64,000 bases of DNA from Luidia sarsii (lineage: Eukaryota > Echinodermata > Asteroidea > Paxillosida > Luidiidae). The stretch lies in assembly GCA_949987565.1 (NCBI GenBank), contig OX465109.1:22337727-22401726 (forward strand), written 5' to 3'. Within the stretch, counting starts at the first letter, position 1, and every line of letters starts with the position of its first letter. The notes beneath the pieces are model-generated. The model was not told the DNA's origin. It did no database searches and saw only the letters and a list, made by a program, of their open reading frames with translations. A program made the translations under genes and the position numbers. Positions 49,901 through 62,100 of this stretch are shown one piece after another.

Positions 49901-50600
49901 CAGGAGTCGACGAACGACAGTTTCGTTTGGAGGGTTGCCGTCACAGGAGTCGATGGACGACAGTTTGGTTTGGAGGGTTGTCGTCACAGGAGTCGATGGA
50001 CGACAGTTTGGTTTGGAGGGTTGCCGTCGCAGAAGTCGATGGACGACAGTTTTGTTTGGAGGGTTGCCGTAGCAGGACTCGAGGACGACAGTTTGCTTTG
50101 GAGGGTTGCCGTCACAGGAGTCGATGGACGACAGTTTGGTGTGGAGGGTTGTCGTCACAGGAGTCGACGAACGACAGTTTGGTTTGGAGGGTTGCCGTCA
50201 CAGGAGTCGATGGACGACAGTTTTGTTTGGAGGGTTGTCGTCACAGGAGTCGACGAACGACAGTTTGGTTTGGAGGGTTGCCGTCACAGGAGGCGATGGA
50301 CGACAGTTTTGTTTGGAGGGTTGTCGTCACAGGAGTCGACGAACGACAGTTTGGTTTGGAGGGTTGCCGTCACAGGAGTCGATGGACGACAGTTTGGTTT
50401 GGAGGGTTGCCGTCACCTGAGTCGATGGACTACAGTTTGGTTTGGAGGGTTGCCGTCACAGGAGTTGATGGACGACAGTTTGGTTTGGAGGGTTGCCGTC
50501 ACAGGAGTCGACGAACGACAGTTTGGTTTGGAGGGTTGCCGTCACAGGAGTCGATGGACGACAGTTTGGTTTGGAGGGTTGTCGTCACAGGAGTCGACGA
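40901..50600. repeat. Array block C: about 3.9-kb higher-order repeat
   Basis: Markers at 42328/46233, 43027/46932, 43284/47189, 43456/47361, 44049/47954 and 45036/48941 are all 3905 bases apart (91 x 43 - 8). A marker near 41344 recurs at 45164 (3820) and 49069 (3905), so the first copy is shorter by 85 bases. The third copy is incomplete: 46233 to 49794 is 3561, i.e. 344 bases or eight units less. Translated copies differ at only a few positions. Confidence 0.9.
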
Positions 50601-53600
50601 ACGACAGTTTCGTTTGGAGGGTTGCCGTCACAGGAGTCGAGGATGACAGTTTCGTTTGGAGGGTTGTCGTCACAGGAGTCGACGAACGACAGTTTCGTTT
50701 GGAGGGTTGTCGTCACAGGAGTCGACGAACGATAGTTTGGTTTGGAGGGTTGCCGTCGCAGGACTCGATGGACGACAGTTTGGTTTGGAGGGTTGTCGTC
50801 ACAGGAGTCGATGGACGACAGTTTGCTTTGGAGGGTTGCCGTCACAGGAGTCGACGAACGACAGTTTGGTTTGGAGGGTTGCCGTCACAGGAGTCGATGG
50901 ACGACAGTTTGGTTTGGAGGGTTGCCGTCACAGGAGTCGATGGACAACAGTTTGGTTTGGAGGGTTGCCGTCACAGGAGTCGACAGACGACAGTTTGGTT
51001 GGGAGGGTTGCCGTCACAGGAGTCGACGAACGACAGTTTGGTTTGGAGAGTTGTTGTCAGAGGAGTCGAAGGAAGGCAGTTTGGTTTGGAGGGTTGCCGT
51101 CACAGGAGTCGACATACGACAGTTTCGTTTACAGGGTTGCCGTCACAAGAGTTGACAGAAGGCAGCTTTGTTTAGAGGGTTGCCGTCACAGGAGTCGACA
51201 AACGAGAGTTTCGTTTGGAGGGTTGCCGTCACAGGAGTCGAAGGAAGGCAGTTTGGTTTGGAGGGTTGTCGTCACAGGAGTCGATGGACGACAGTTTGGT
51301 TAGGAGGGTTGCCGTCACAGGAGTCGATGGACGACAGTTTGGTTTGGAGGGTTGTCGTCACAGGAGTCGATGGACGACAGTTTGGTTTGGAGGGTTGCCG
51401 TCACAGAAGTCGATGGACGACAGTTTTGTTTGGAGGGTTGCCGTCGCAGGACTCGAGGACGACAGTTTGCATTGGAGGGTTGCCGTCACAGGAGTCGACG
51501 AACGACAGTTTCGTTTGGAGGGTTGCCATCACAGGAGTCGACGAACGACAGTTTGGTTTGGAGGGTTGTCGTCACAGGATTCGAGGACGACGGTTTTGTT
51601 TGAAGGGTTGCCATCGCACGAGTCGACTGACGACAGTTTGGTTTGGAGGGTTGTCGTCGCAGGACTCGAGGACGACAGTTTGGTTTGGAGGGTTGCCGTC
51701 AAAGGAGTCGATGGACGGCAGTTTCCTTTGGAGGGTTGCCGTCGCAGGAGTCGACGAAAGATAGTTTCGTTAGGAGGGTTGCCGTCGCAAGACTCGATGG
51801 ACGACAGTTTGGTTTGGAGGGTTGTCGTCACAGGAGTCGATGGACGACAGTGTGGTTTGGAGGGTTGCCGTCGCAGGAGTCGACAGACGACAGTTTGTTT
51901 TGGAGGGTTGCCGTCACAGGAGTCGACGAATGAGAGTTTCGTTAGGAGGGTTGCCGTCACAGGAGTCGAGGATGACAGTTTGGTTTGGAGGGTTGTCGTC
52001 ACAGGAGTCGACGAACGACAGTTTCGTTTGGAGGGTTGTCGTCACAGGAGTCGACGAACGATAGTTTGGTTTGGAGGGTTGCCGTCGCAGGACTCGATGG
52101 ACGACAGTTTGGTTTGGAGGGTTGTCGTCACAGGAGTCGATGGACGACAGTTTGCTTTGGAGGGTTGCCGTCACAGGAGTCGACGAACGACAGTTTGGTT
52201 TGGAGGGTTGCCGTCACAGGAGTCGATGGACGACAGTTTGGTTTGGAGGGTTGCCGTCACAGGAGTCGATGGACAACAGTTTGGTTTGGAGGGTTGCCGT
52301 CACAGGAGTCGACAGACGACAGTTTGGTTGGGAGGGTTGCCGTCACAGGAGTCGACGAACGACAGTTTGGTTTGGAGAGTTGTTGTCAGAGGAGTCGAAG
52401 GAAGGCAGTTTGGTTTGGAGGGTTGCCGTCACAGGAGTCGACATACGACAGTTTCGTTTACAGGGTTGCCGTCACAAGAGTTGACAGAAGGCAGCTTTGT
52501 TTAGAGGGTTGCCGTCACAGGAGTCGACAAACGAGAGTTTCGTTTGGAGGGTTGCCGTCACAGGAGTCGAAGGAAGGCAGTTTGGTTTGGAGGGTTGTCG
52601 TCACAGGAGTCGACGAACGACAGTTTTGTTTGGAGGGTTGCCGTCGCAGGACTCGAGGACGACAGTTTGCTTTGGAGGGTTGTCGTCACAGGAGTCGATG
52701 GACGACAGTTTGGTGTGGAGGGTTGACGTCACAGGAGTCGACGAACGACAGTTTGGTTTGGAGGGTTGCTGTCACAGGAGTCGATGGACGACAGTTTTGT
52801 TTGGAGGGTTGTCGTCACAGGAGTCGACAAACGACAGTTTGGTTTGGAGGGTTGCCGTCACAGGAGGCGATGGACGACAGTTTTGTTTTGAGGGTTGTCG
52901 TCACAGGAGTCGACGAACAACAGTTTGGTTTGGAGGGTTGTCGTCACAGGATTAGAGGACGACAGTTTGGTTTGGAGGGTTGCCATCGCAGGAGTTGACA
53001 GACGACAGTTTGGTTTGGAAGGTTGCCGTCACAGGAGTCGAGGACGACAGTTTGGTTTGGAGGGTTGTCGTCACAGGAGTCGACGAATGACAGTTTTGTT
53101 TGGAGGGTTGTCGTCACAGGAGTCGACGAACGACAGTTTCGTTTGGAGGGTTGTCGTCAAAGGAGTCGACGAACGATTGTTTGGTTTGGAGGGTTGCCGT
53201 CGCAGGACTCGATGGACGACAGTTTGGTTTGGAGGGTTGTCGTCACAGGAGTCGATGGACGACAGTTTGCTTTGGAGGGTTGCCGTCACAGGAGTCGACG
53301 AACGACAGTTTGGTTTGGAGGTTTGCCATCACAGGAGTCGATGGACGACAGTTTGGTTTGGAGGGCCGCGTCACAGGAGTCGATGGACAACAGTTTGGTT
53401 TGGAGGGTTGCCGTCACAGGAGTCGACAGACGACAGTTTGGTTGGGAGGGTTGCCGTCACAGGAGTCGACGAACGACAGTTTGGTTTGGAGAGTTGTTGT
53501 CAGAGGAGTCGAAGGAAGGCAGTTTGGTTTGGAGGGTTGCCGTCACAGGAGTCGACATACGACAGTTTCGTTTACAGGGTTGCCGTCACAAGAGTTGACA

Positions 53601-55800
53601 GAAGGCAGCTTTGTTTAGAGGGTTGCCGTCACGGGAGTCGACAAACGAGAGTTTCGTTTGGAGGGTTGCCGTCACAGGAGTCGAAGGAAGGCAGTTTGGT
53701 TTGGAGGGTTGTCGTCACAGGAGTCGACGAACGACAGTTTCGTTTGGAGGGTTGCCGTCACAGGAGTCGATGGACAACAGTTTGGTTTGGAGGGTTGTCG
53801 TCACAGGAGTCGATGGACGACAGTTTGGTTTGGAGGGTTGCCGTCACAGAAGTCGATGGACGACAGTTTTGTTTGGAGGGTTGCCGTCGCAGGACTCGAG
53901 GACGACAGTTTGCTTTGGAGGGTTGCCGTCACAGGAGTCGATGGACGACAGTTTGGTGTGGAGGGTTGACGTCACAGGAGTCGACGAACGACAGTTTGGT
54001 TTGGAGGGTTGCCGTCACAGGAGTCGATGGACGACAGTTTTGTTTGGAGGGTTGTCGTCACAGGAGTCAATGAACGACAGTTTGGTTTGGAGGGTTGCCG
54101 TCACAGGAGGCGATGGACGACAGTTTTGTTTGGAGGGTTGTCGTCACAGGAGTCGACGAACGACAGTTTGGTTTGGAGGGTTGTCGTCACAGGATTAGAG
54201 GACGACAGTTTGGTTTGGAGGGTTGCCATCGCAAGAGTTGACAGACGACAGTTTGGTTTGGAAGGTTGCCGTCACAGGAGTCGAGGACGACAGTTTGGTT
54301 TGGAGGGTTGTCGTCACAGGAGTCGACGAACGACAGTTTCGTTTGGAGGGTTGCCGTCACAGGAGTCGACAGACGACAGTTTGGTAGGGAGGTTTACCGT
54401 CACAGGAGTCGATGGACGACAGTTTGATTGGGAGGGTTGCCGTCACAGGATTAGAGGACGACAGTTTGGTTTGGAGGGTTGCCATCGCAGGAGTTGACAG
54501 ACGACAGTTTGGTTTGGAGGGTTGCCGTTGCAAGACTCGATGGACGACAGTTTGGTTTGGAGGGTTGTCGTCACAGGAGTCGATGGACGACAGTGTGGTT
54601 TGGAGGGTTGCCGTCGCAGGAGTCGACAGACGACAGTTTGGTTTGGAGGGTTGCCGTCACAGGAGTCGACGAACGACAGTTTCGTTAGGAGGGTTGCCGT
54701 AACAGGAGTCGAGGATGACAGTTTGGTTTGGAGGGTTGTCGTCACAGGAGTCGACGAACGACAGTTTCGTTTGGAGGGTTGTCGTCACAGGAGTCGACGA
54801 ACGATAGTTTGGTTTGGAGGGTTGCCGTCGCAGGACTCGATGGACGACAGTTTGGTTTGGAGGGTTGTCGTCACAGGAGTCGATGGACGACAGTTTTGTT
54901 TGGAGGGTTGTCGTCACAGGAGTCGACGAACGACAGTTTGGTTTGGAGGGTTGCCGTCACAGGAGGCGATGGACGACAGTTTTGTTTGGAGGGTTGCCGT
55001 CACAGGAGTCGACATACGACAGTTTCGTTTACAGGGTTGCCGTCACAAGAGTTGACAGAAGGCAGCTTTGTTTAGAGGGTTGCCGTCACAGGAGTCGACA
55101 AACGAGAGTTTCGTTTGGAGGGTTGCCGTCACAGGAGTCGAAGGAAGGCAGTTTGGTTTGGAGGGTTGTCGTCACAGGAGTCGACGAACGACAGTTTCGT
55201 TTGGAGGGTTGCCGTCACAGGAGTCGATGGACGACAGTTTGGTTTGGAGGGTTGCCGTCACAGGAGTCGACAGACGACAGTTTGGTTGGGAGGGTTGCCG
55301 TCACAGGAGTCGACAAACGACAGTTTGGTTTGGAGGGTTGTCGTCACAGGAGTTGATGGACGACAGTGTGGTTTGGAGGGTTGCCGTCACAGGAGTCGAC
55401 GAACGACAGTTTGGTTTGGAGGGTTGCCATCGCAGGACTAGATGGACGACAGTTTTGTTTGGAGGGTTGTCGTCACAGGAGTCGACCAACGACAGTTTCA
55501 TTTGGAGGGTTGTCGTCACAGGAGTCGACGAACGACAGTTTCGTTTGGAGGGTTGTCGTCACAGGAGTCGACGAACGACAGTTTCCTTTGGAGGGTTGCC
55601 ATCACAGGAGTCGACGAACGACAGTTTGGTTTGGAGGGTTGTCGTCACAGGATTCGAGGACGACGGTTTTGTTTGAAGGGTTGCCATCGCAGGACTCGAG
55701 GACGACAGTTTGGTTTGGAGGGTTGCCGTCAAAGGAGTCGATGGACGGCAGTTTCCTTTGGAGGGTTGTTGTCACAGGAGTCGACGAAAGATAGTTTGGT
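50601..55800. repeat. Array block D: irregular 1.1-1.5-kb repeats
   Basis: One marker recurs at 51168, 52497, 53611 and 55068, with spacings 1329, 1114 and 1457 (31, 26 and 34 units, each short by 4-5 bases). Another recurs at 50656, 51985 and 53100. Copies vary in length by whole numbers of units, in contrast with the strict blocks on either side. Confidence 0.85.
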
Positions 55801-58800
55801 TTGGAGGGTTGTCATCGCAGGACTCGATGGACGACAGTTTGGTTTGGAGGGTTGTTGTCACAGGATTCGACGGACGACAGTTTGGTTTGGAGGGTTGCCG
55901 TCGCAAGACTCGATGGACGACAGTTTGGTTTGGAGGGTTGTCGTCACAGGAGTCGATGGACAACAGTGTGGTTTGGAGAGTTGCCGTCACAGGAGTCGAC
56001 AGACGACAGTTTCGTTTACAGGGTTGCCGTCACAAGAGTTGACAGAAGGCAGTTTTGTTTAGAGGGTTGCCGTCACAGGAGTCGATGGACGACAATTTCG
56101 TTTGGAGGTTTGCTGTCGCAGGAGTCGACAGACGACAGTTTCGTTTTGAGGGTTGCCATCGCAGGAGTCGACAGACGACAGTTTTGTTTGGAGGGTTGCC
56201 ATCGCAGGAGTCGAAAGACGACAGTTTTGTTTGGAGGGTTGCCGTCAAAGGAGTCGACAGACGACAGTTGGTTTGGAGGGTTGCCGTCACAGGACTCGAG
56301 GACGACAGTTTGGTTTGGAAGGTTGTCGTCAAAGGAGTCGATGGACGACAAATTGGTTTGGACGGTTGCCGTGAAAGGAGTCGATGGACGGCAGTTTCCT
56401 TTGGAGGGTTGTTGTCACAGGAGTCGACGAACGATAGTTTCGTTTGGAGGGTTGTTATCGCAGGAGTTGACAGACGACAGTTTGGTTTGGAGGGTTGCCG
56501 TCACAGGAGTCGAGGACGACAGTTTGGTTTTGAGGGTTGTCGTCACAGGAGTCGACGAACGACAGTTTCGTTTGGAGGGTTGCCGTCACAGGAGTCGAGG
56601 ATGACAGTTTCGTTTGGAGGGTTGTCGTCACAGGAGTCGACGAACGACAGTTTCGTTTGGAGGGTTGTCGTCACAGGAGTCGATGGACGACAGTGTTGTT
56701 GGGAGGGTTGCCGTCGCAGGAGTCGACAGACGACAGTTTGGTTTGGAGGGTTGCCGTCACAGGAGTTGATGGACGACAGCTTGGTTCGGAGGGTAGCCGT
56801 CACAGGAGTCGGTGGACGACAGTTTGGTTTGGAGGGTTGTCGTCACAGGAGTCGATGGACGACAGTGTGGTTGGGAGGGTTGCCGTCGCAGGAGTCGACA
56901 GACGACAGCTTGGTTCGGAGGGTTGCCGTCACAGGAGTCGACGAACGACAGTTTGGTTTGGAGGGTTGTCGTCACAGGAGTTGATGGACGACAGTGTGGT
57001 TTGGAGGGTTGCCGTCACAGGAGTCGACGAACGACAGTTTGGTTTGGAGGGTTGGCATCGCAGGACTCGATGGACGACAGTTTTGTTTGGAGGGTTGTCG
57101 TCACAGGAGTCGACCAACGACAGTTTCATTTGGAGGGTTGTCGTCACAGGAGTCGACGAACGACAGTTTCGTTTGGAGGGTTGTCGTCACAGGAGTCGAC
57201 GAACGACAGTTTCGTTTGGAGGGTCGCCATCACAGGAGTCGACGGACGACAGTTTGGTTTGGAGGGTTGTCGTCACAGGATTCGAGGACGACGGTTTTGT
57301 TTGAAGGGTTGCCATTGCAGGAATCGACTGACGACAGTTTGGTTTGGAGGGTTGTCGTCGCAGGACTCGCGGACGACAGTTTGGTTTGGAGGGTTGCCGT
57401 CAAAGGAGTCGATGGACGGCAGTTTCCTTTGGAGGGTTGTTGTCACAGGAGTCGACGAAAGATAGTTTGGTTTGGAGGGTTGTCATCGCAGGACTCGATG
57501 GACGACAGTTTGGTTTGGAGGGTTGTTGTCACAGGATTCGACGGACGACAGTTTGGTTTGGAGGGTTGCCGTCGCAAAACTCGATGGACGACAGTTTGGT
57601 TTGGAGGGTTGTCGTCACAGGAGTCGATGGACAACAGTGTGGTTTGGAGAGTTGCCGTCACAGGAGTCGACAGACGACAGTTTCGTTTACAGGGTTGCCG
57701 TCACAAGAGTTGACAGAAGGCAGTTTTGTTTAGAGGGTTGCCGTCACAGGAGTCGATGGACGACAATTTCGTTTGGAGGTTTGCTGTCGCAGGAGTCGAC
57801 AGACGACAGTTTCGTTTTGAGGGTTGCCATCGCAGGAGTCGACAGACGACAGTTTTGTTTGGAGGGTTGCCATCGCAGGAGTCGAAAGACGACAGTTTTG
57901 TTTGGAGGGTTGCCGTCAAAGGAGTCGACAGACGACAGTTGGTTTGGAGGGTTGCCGTCACAGGACTCGAGGACGACAGTTTGGTTTGGAAGGTTGTCGT
58001 CAAAGGAGTCGATGGACGACAAATTGGTTTGGACGGTTGCCGTGAAAGGAGTCGATGGACGGCAGTTTCCTTTGGAGGGTTGTTGTCACAGGAGTCGACG
58101 AACGATAGTTTCGTTTGGAGGGTTGTTATCGCAGGAGTTGACAGACGACAGTTTGGTTTGGAGGGTTGCCGTCACAGGAGTCGAGGACGACAGTTTGGTT
58201 TTGAGGGTTGTCGTCACAGGAGTCGACGAACGACAGTTTCGTTTGGAGGGTTGCCGTCACAGGAGTCGAGGATGACAGTTTCGTTTGGAGGGTTGTCGTC
58301 ACAGGAGTCGACGAACGACAGTTTCGTTTGGAGGGTTGTCGTCACAGGAGTCGATGGACGACAGTGTTGTTGGGAGGGTTGCCGTCGCAGGAGTCGACAG
58401 ACGACAGTTTGGTTTGGAGGGTTGCCGTCACAGGAGTTGATGGACGACAGCTTGGTTCGGAGGGTAGCCGTCACAGGAGTCGGTGGACGACAGTTTGGTT
58501 TGGAGGGTTGTCGTCACAGGAGTCGATGGACGACAGTGTGGTTGGGAGGGTTGCCGTCGCAGGAGTCGACAGACGACAGCTTGGTTCGGAGGGTTGCCGT
58601 CACAGGAGTCGACGAACGACAGTTTGGTTTGGAGGGTTGTCGTCACAGGAGTTGATGGACGACAGTGTGGTTTGGAGGGTTGCCGTCACAGGAGTCGACG
58701 AACGACAGTTTGGTTTGGAGGGTTGGCATCGCAGGACTCGATGGACGACAGTTTTGTTTGGAGGGTTGTCGTCACAGGAGTCGACCAACGACAGTTTCAT

Positions 58801-59142
58801 TTGGAGGGTTGTCGTCACAGGAGTCGACGAACGACAGTTTCGTTTGGAGGGTTGTCGTCACAAGAGTCGACGAACGACAGTTTCGTTTGGAGGGTCGCCA
58901 TCACAGGAGTCGACGGACGACAGTTTGGTTTGGAGGGTTGTCGTCACAGGATTCGAGGACGACGGTTTTGTTTGAAGGGTTGCCATTGCAGGAGTCGACT
59001 GACGACAGTTTGGTTTGGAGGGTTGTCGTCGCAGGACTCGCGGACGACAGTTTGGTTTGGAGGGTTGCCGTCAAAGGAGTCGATGGACGGCAGTTTCCTT
59101 TGGAGGGTTGTTGTCACAGGAGTCGACGAAAGATAGTTTGGT
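55801..59142. repeat. Array block E: two copies of a 1671-bp higher-order repeat
   Basis: Markers at 55801/57472, 56055/57726, 56812/58483 and 56994/58665 are all exactly 1671 bases apart (39 x 43 - 6). The two copies look nearly identical; scattered single changes are visible, for example GCAGGAATCGACTG at 57317 versus GCAGGAGTCGACTG at 58988. Confidence 0.9.
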
Positions 59143-62100
59143 TTGGAGGGTTGTCATCGCAGGACTCGATGGACGACAGTTTGGTTTGGAGGGTTGTTGT
59201 CACAGGATTCGACGGACGACAGTTTGGTTTGGAGGGTTGCCGTCGCAAGACTCGATGGACGACAGTTTGGTTTGGAGGGTTGTCGTCACAGGAGTCGATG
59301 GACGACAGTGTGGTTTGGAGAGTTGCCGTCACAGGAGTCGACAGACGACAGTTTCGTTTACAGGGTTGCCATCACAAGAGTTGACAGAAGGCAGTTTTGT
59401 TTAGAGGGTTGCCGTCACAGGAGTCGATGGACGACAATTTCGTTTGGAGGTTTGCTGTCGCAGGAGTTGACAGACGACAGTTTGGTTTGGAGGGTTGCCA
59501 TCACAGGACTCGATGGACGACAGTTTTGTTTGAAGGGTTGCCGTCGCAGGACTCGAGGAGGACAGTTTGGTTTTGAAGGTTGTCGTCACAGGAGTCGACA
59601 GACGACAGTTTGGTTTGGAGGGTTGTCATCGCAGGACACGATGGACGACAGTTTGGTTTGGAGGGTTGTTGTCACAGGATTCGACGGACGACAGTTTGGT
59701 TTGGAGGGTTGCCGTCGCAAGACTCGATGGACGACAGTTTGGTTTGGAGGGTTGTCGTCACAGGAGTCGAGGACGACAGTGTGGTTTGGAGAGTTGCCGT
59801 CACAGGAGTCGACAGACGACAGTTTCGTTTACAGGGTTGCCGTCACAAGAGTTGACAGAAGGCAGTTTTGTTTAGAGGGTTGCCGTCACAGGAGTCGATG
59901 GACGACAATTTCGTTTGGAGGTTTGCTGTCGCAGGAGTCGACAGACGACAGTTTCGTTTTGAGGGTTGCCATCGCAGGAGTCGACAGACGATAGTTTTGT
60001 TTGGAGGGTTGCCATCGCAGGAGTCGAAAGACGACAGTTTTGTTTGGAGGGTTGCCGTCAAAGGAGTCGACAGACGACAGTTTGGTTAGGAGGGTTGCCG
60101 TCACAGGACTCGAGGACGACAGTTTGGTTTGGAAGGTTGTCGTCAAAGGAGTCGATGGACGACAAATTGGTTTGGACGGTTGCCGTGAAAGGAGTCGATG
60201 GACGGCAGTTTCCTTTGGAGGGTTGTTGTCACAGGAGTCGACAAACGATAGTTTCGTTTGGAGGGTTGTTATCGCAGGACTCGAAGGACGACAGTTTGGT
60301 TTGGAGAGTTGTCGTCACAGGAGTCGATGGACGACAGTGTGGTTTGGAGGGTTGCCGTCACAGGAGTCGACGATCGACAGTTTGGTTTGGAGGGTTGCCA
60401 TCACAGGAGTCGACAGACGACAGTTTTGTTTGGAGGGTTGCCATCGCAGGGGTCGAAAGACGACAGTTTTGTTTGGAGGGTTGCCATCGCAGGACTCGAT
60501 GGACGACAGTTTGCTTTGGAGGGTTGCCGTCGCAGGAGTTGATGGACGGCAGTTTCCTTTGGAGGGTTGTTGTCAGAGGAGTCGACGAACGATAGTTTCG
60601 TTTGGAGGGTTGTCATCGCAGGAGTCGATGGACGACAGTTTTGTTTGGAGGGTTGCCTTCACAGGAGTCGACGAACGACAGTTTGGTTTGGAGGGTTGCC
60701 GTCACGGGAGTCTTGAACGACAGTTTCGTTTGGAGGGTTGTTGTCACAGGAGTCGACGAACGACAGTTTCGTTTGGAGGGTTGTCGTCACAGGAGTCGAC
60801 GAACGACAGTTTCATTTGGAGGGTTGTCGTCACAGGAGTTGATGGACGACAGTTTGGTTTGGAGGGTTGTCATCACAGGATTAGAGGACGACAGTTTGGT
60901 TTGGAGGGTTGCCATCGCAGGAGTTGACAGACGACAGTTTGGTTTGGAGGGTTGCCGTCACAGGAGTCGAGGACGACAGTTTGGTTTGGAGGGTTGTCGT
61001 CACAGGAGTCGACGAACGACAGTTTTGTTTGGAGGGTTGCCGTCACAGGAGTCGAGGATGACAGTTTCGTTTGGAGGGTTGTCGTCACAGGAGTCGACGA
61101 ACGACAGTTTCGTTTGGAGGGTTGTCGTCACAGGAGTCGATGGACGACAGTGTGGTTGGGAGGGTTGCCGTCGCAGGAGTCGACAGACGACAGTTTGGTT
61201 TGGAGGGTTGCCGGCACAGGAGTTGATGGACGACAGCTTGGTTCGGAGGGTAGCCGTCACAGGAGTCGGTGGACGACAGTTTGGTTTGAAGGGTTGTCGG
61301 CACAGGAGTCGATGGACGACAGTGTGGTTGGGAGGGTTGCCGTCGCAGGAGTCGACAGACGACAGCTTGGTTCGGAGGGTAGCCGTCACAGGAGTCGATG
61401 GACGACAGTTTGGTTTGGAGGGTTGCCGTCACAGGAGTCGACAGACGACAGTTTGGTTTGGAGGGTTGTCGTCACAGGATTCGAGGACGACGGTTTTGTT
61501 TGAAGGGTTGCCATTGCAGGAGTCGACTGACGACAGTTTGGTTTGGAGGGTTGTCGTCGCAGGACTCGCGGACGACAGTTTGGTTTGGAGGGTTGCCGTC
61601 AAAGGAGTCGATGGACGGCAGTTTCCTTTGGAGGGTTGTTGTCACAGGAGTCGACGAAAGATAGTTTGGTTTGGAGGGTTGTCATCGCAGGACTCGATGG
61701 ACGACAGTTTGGTTTGGAGGGTTGTTGTCACAGGATTCGACGGACGACAGTTTGGTTTGGAGGGTTGCCGTCGCAAGACTCGATGGACGACAGTTTGGTT
61801 TGGAGGGTTGTCGTCACAGGAGTCGATGGACGACAGTGTGGTTTGGAGAGTTGCCGTCACAGGAGTCGACAGACGACAGTTTCGTTTACAGGGTTGCCAT
61901 CACAAGAGTTGACAGAAGGCAGTTTTGTTTAGAGGGTTGCCGTCACAGGAGTCGATGGACGACAATTTCGTTTGGAGGTTTGCTGTCGCAGGAGTTGACA
62001 GACGACAGTTTGGTTTGGAGGGTTGCCATCACAGGACTCGATGGACGACAGTTTTGTTTGAAGGGTTGCCGTCGCAGGACTCGAGGAGGACAGTTTGGTT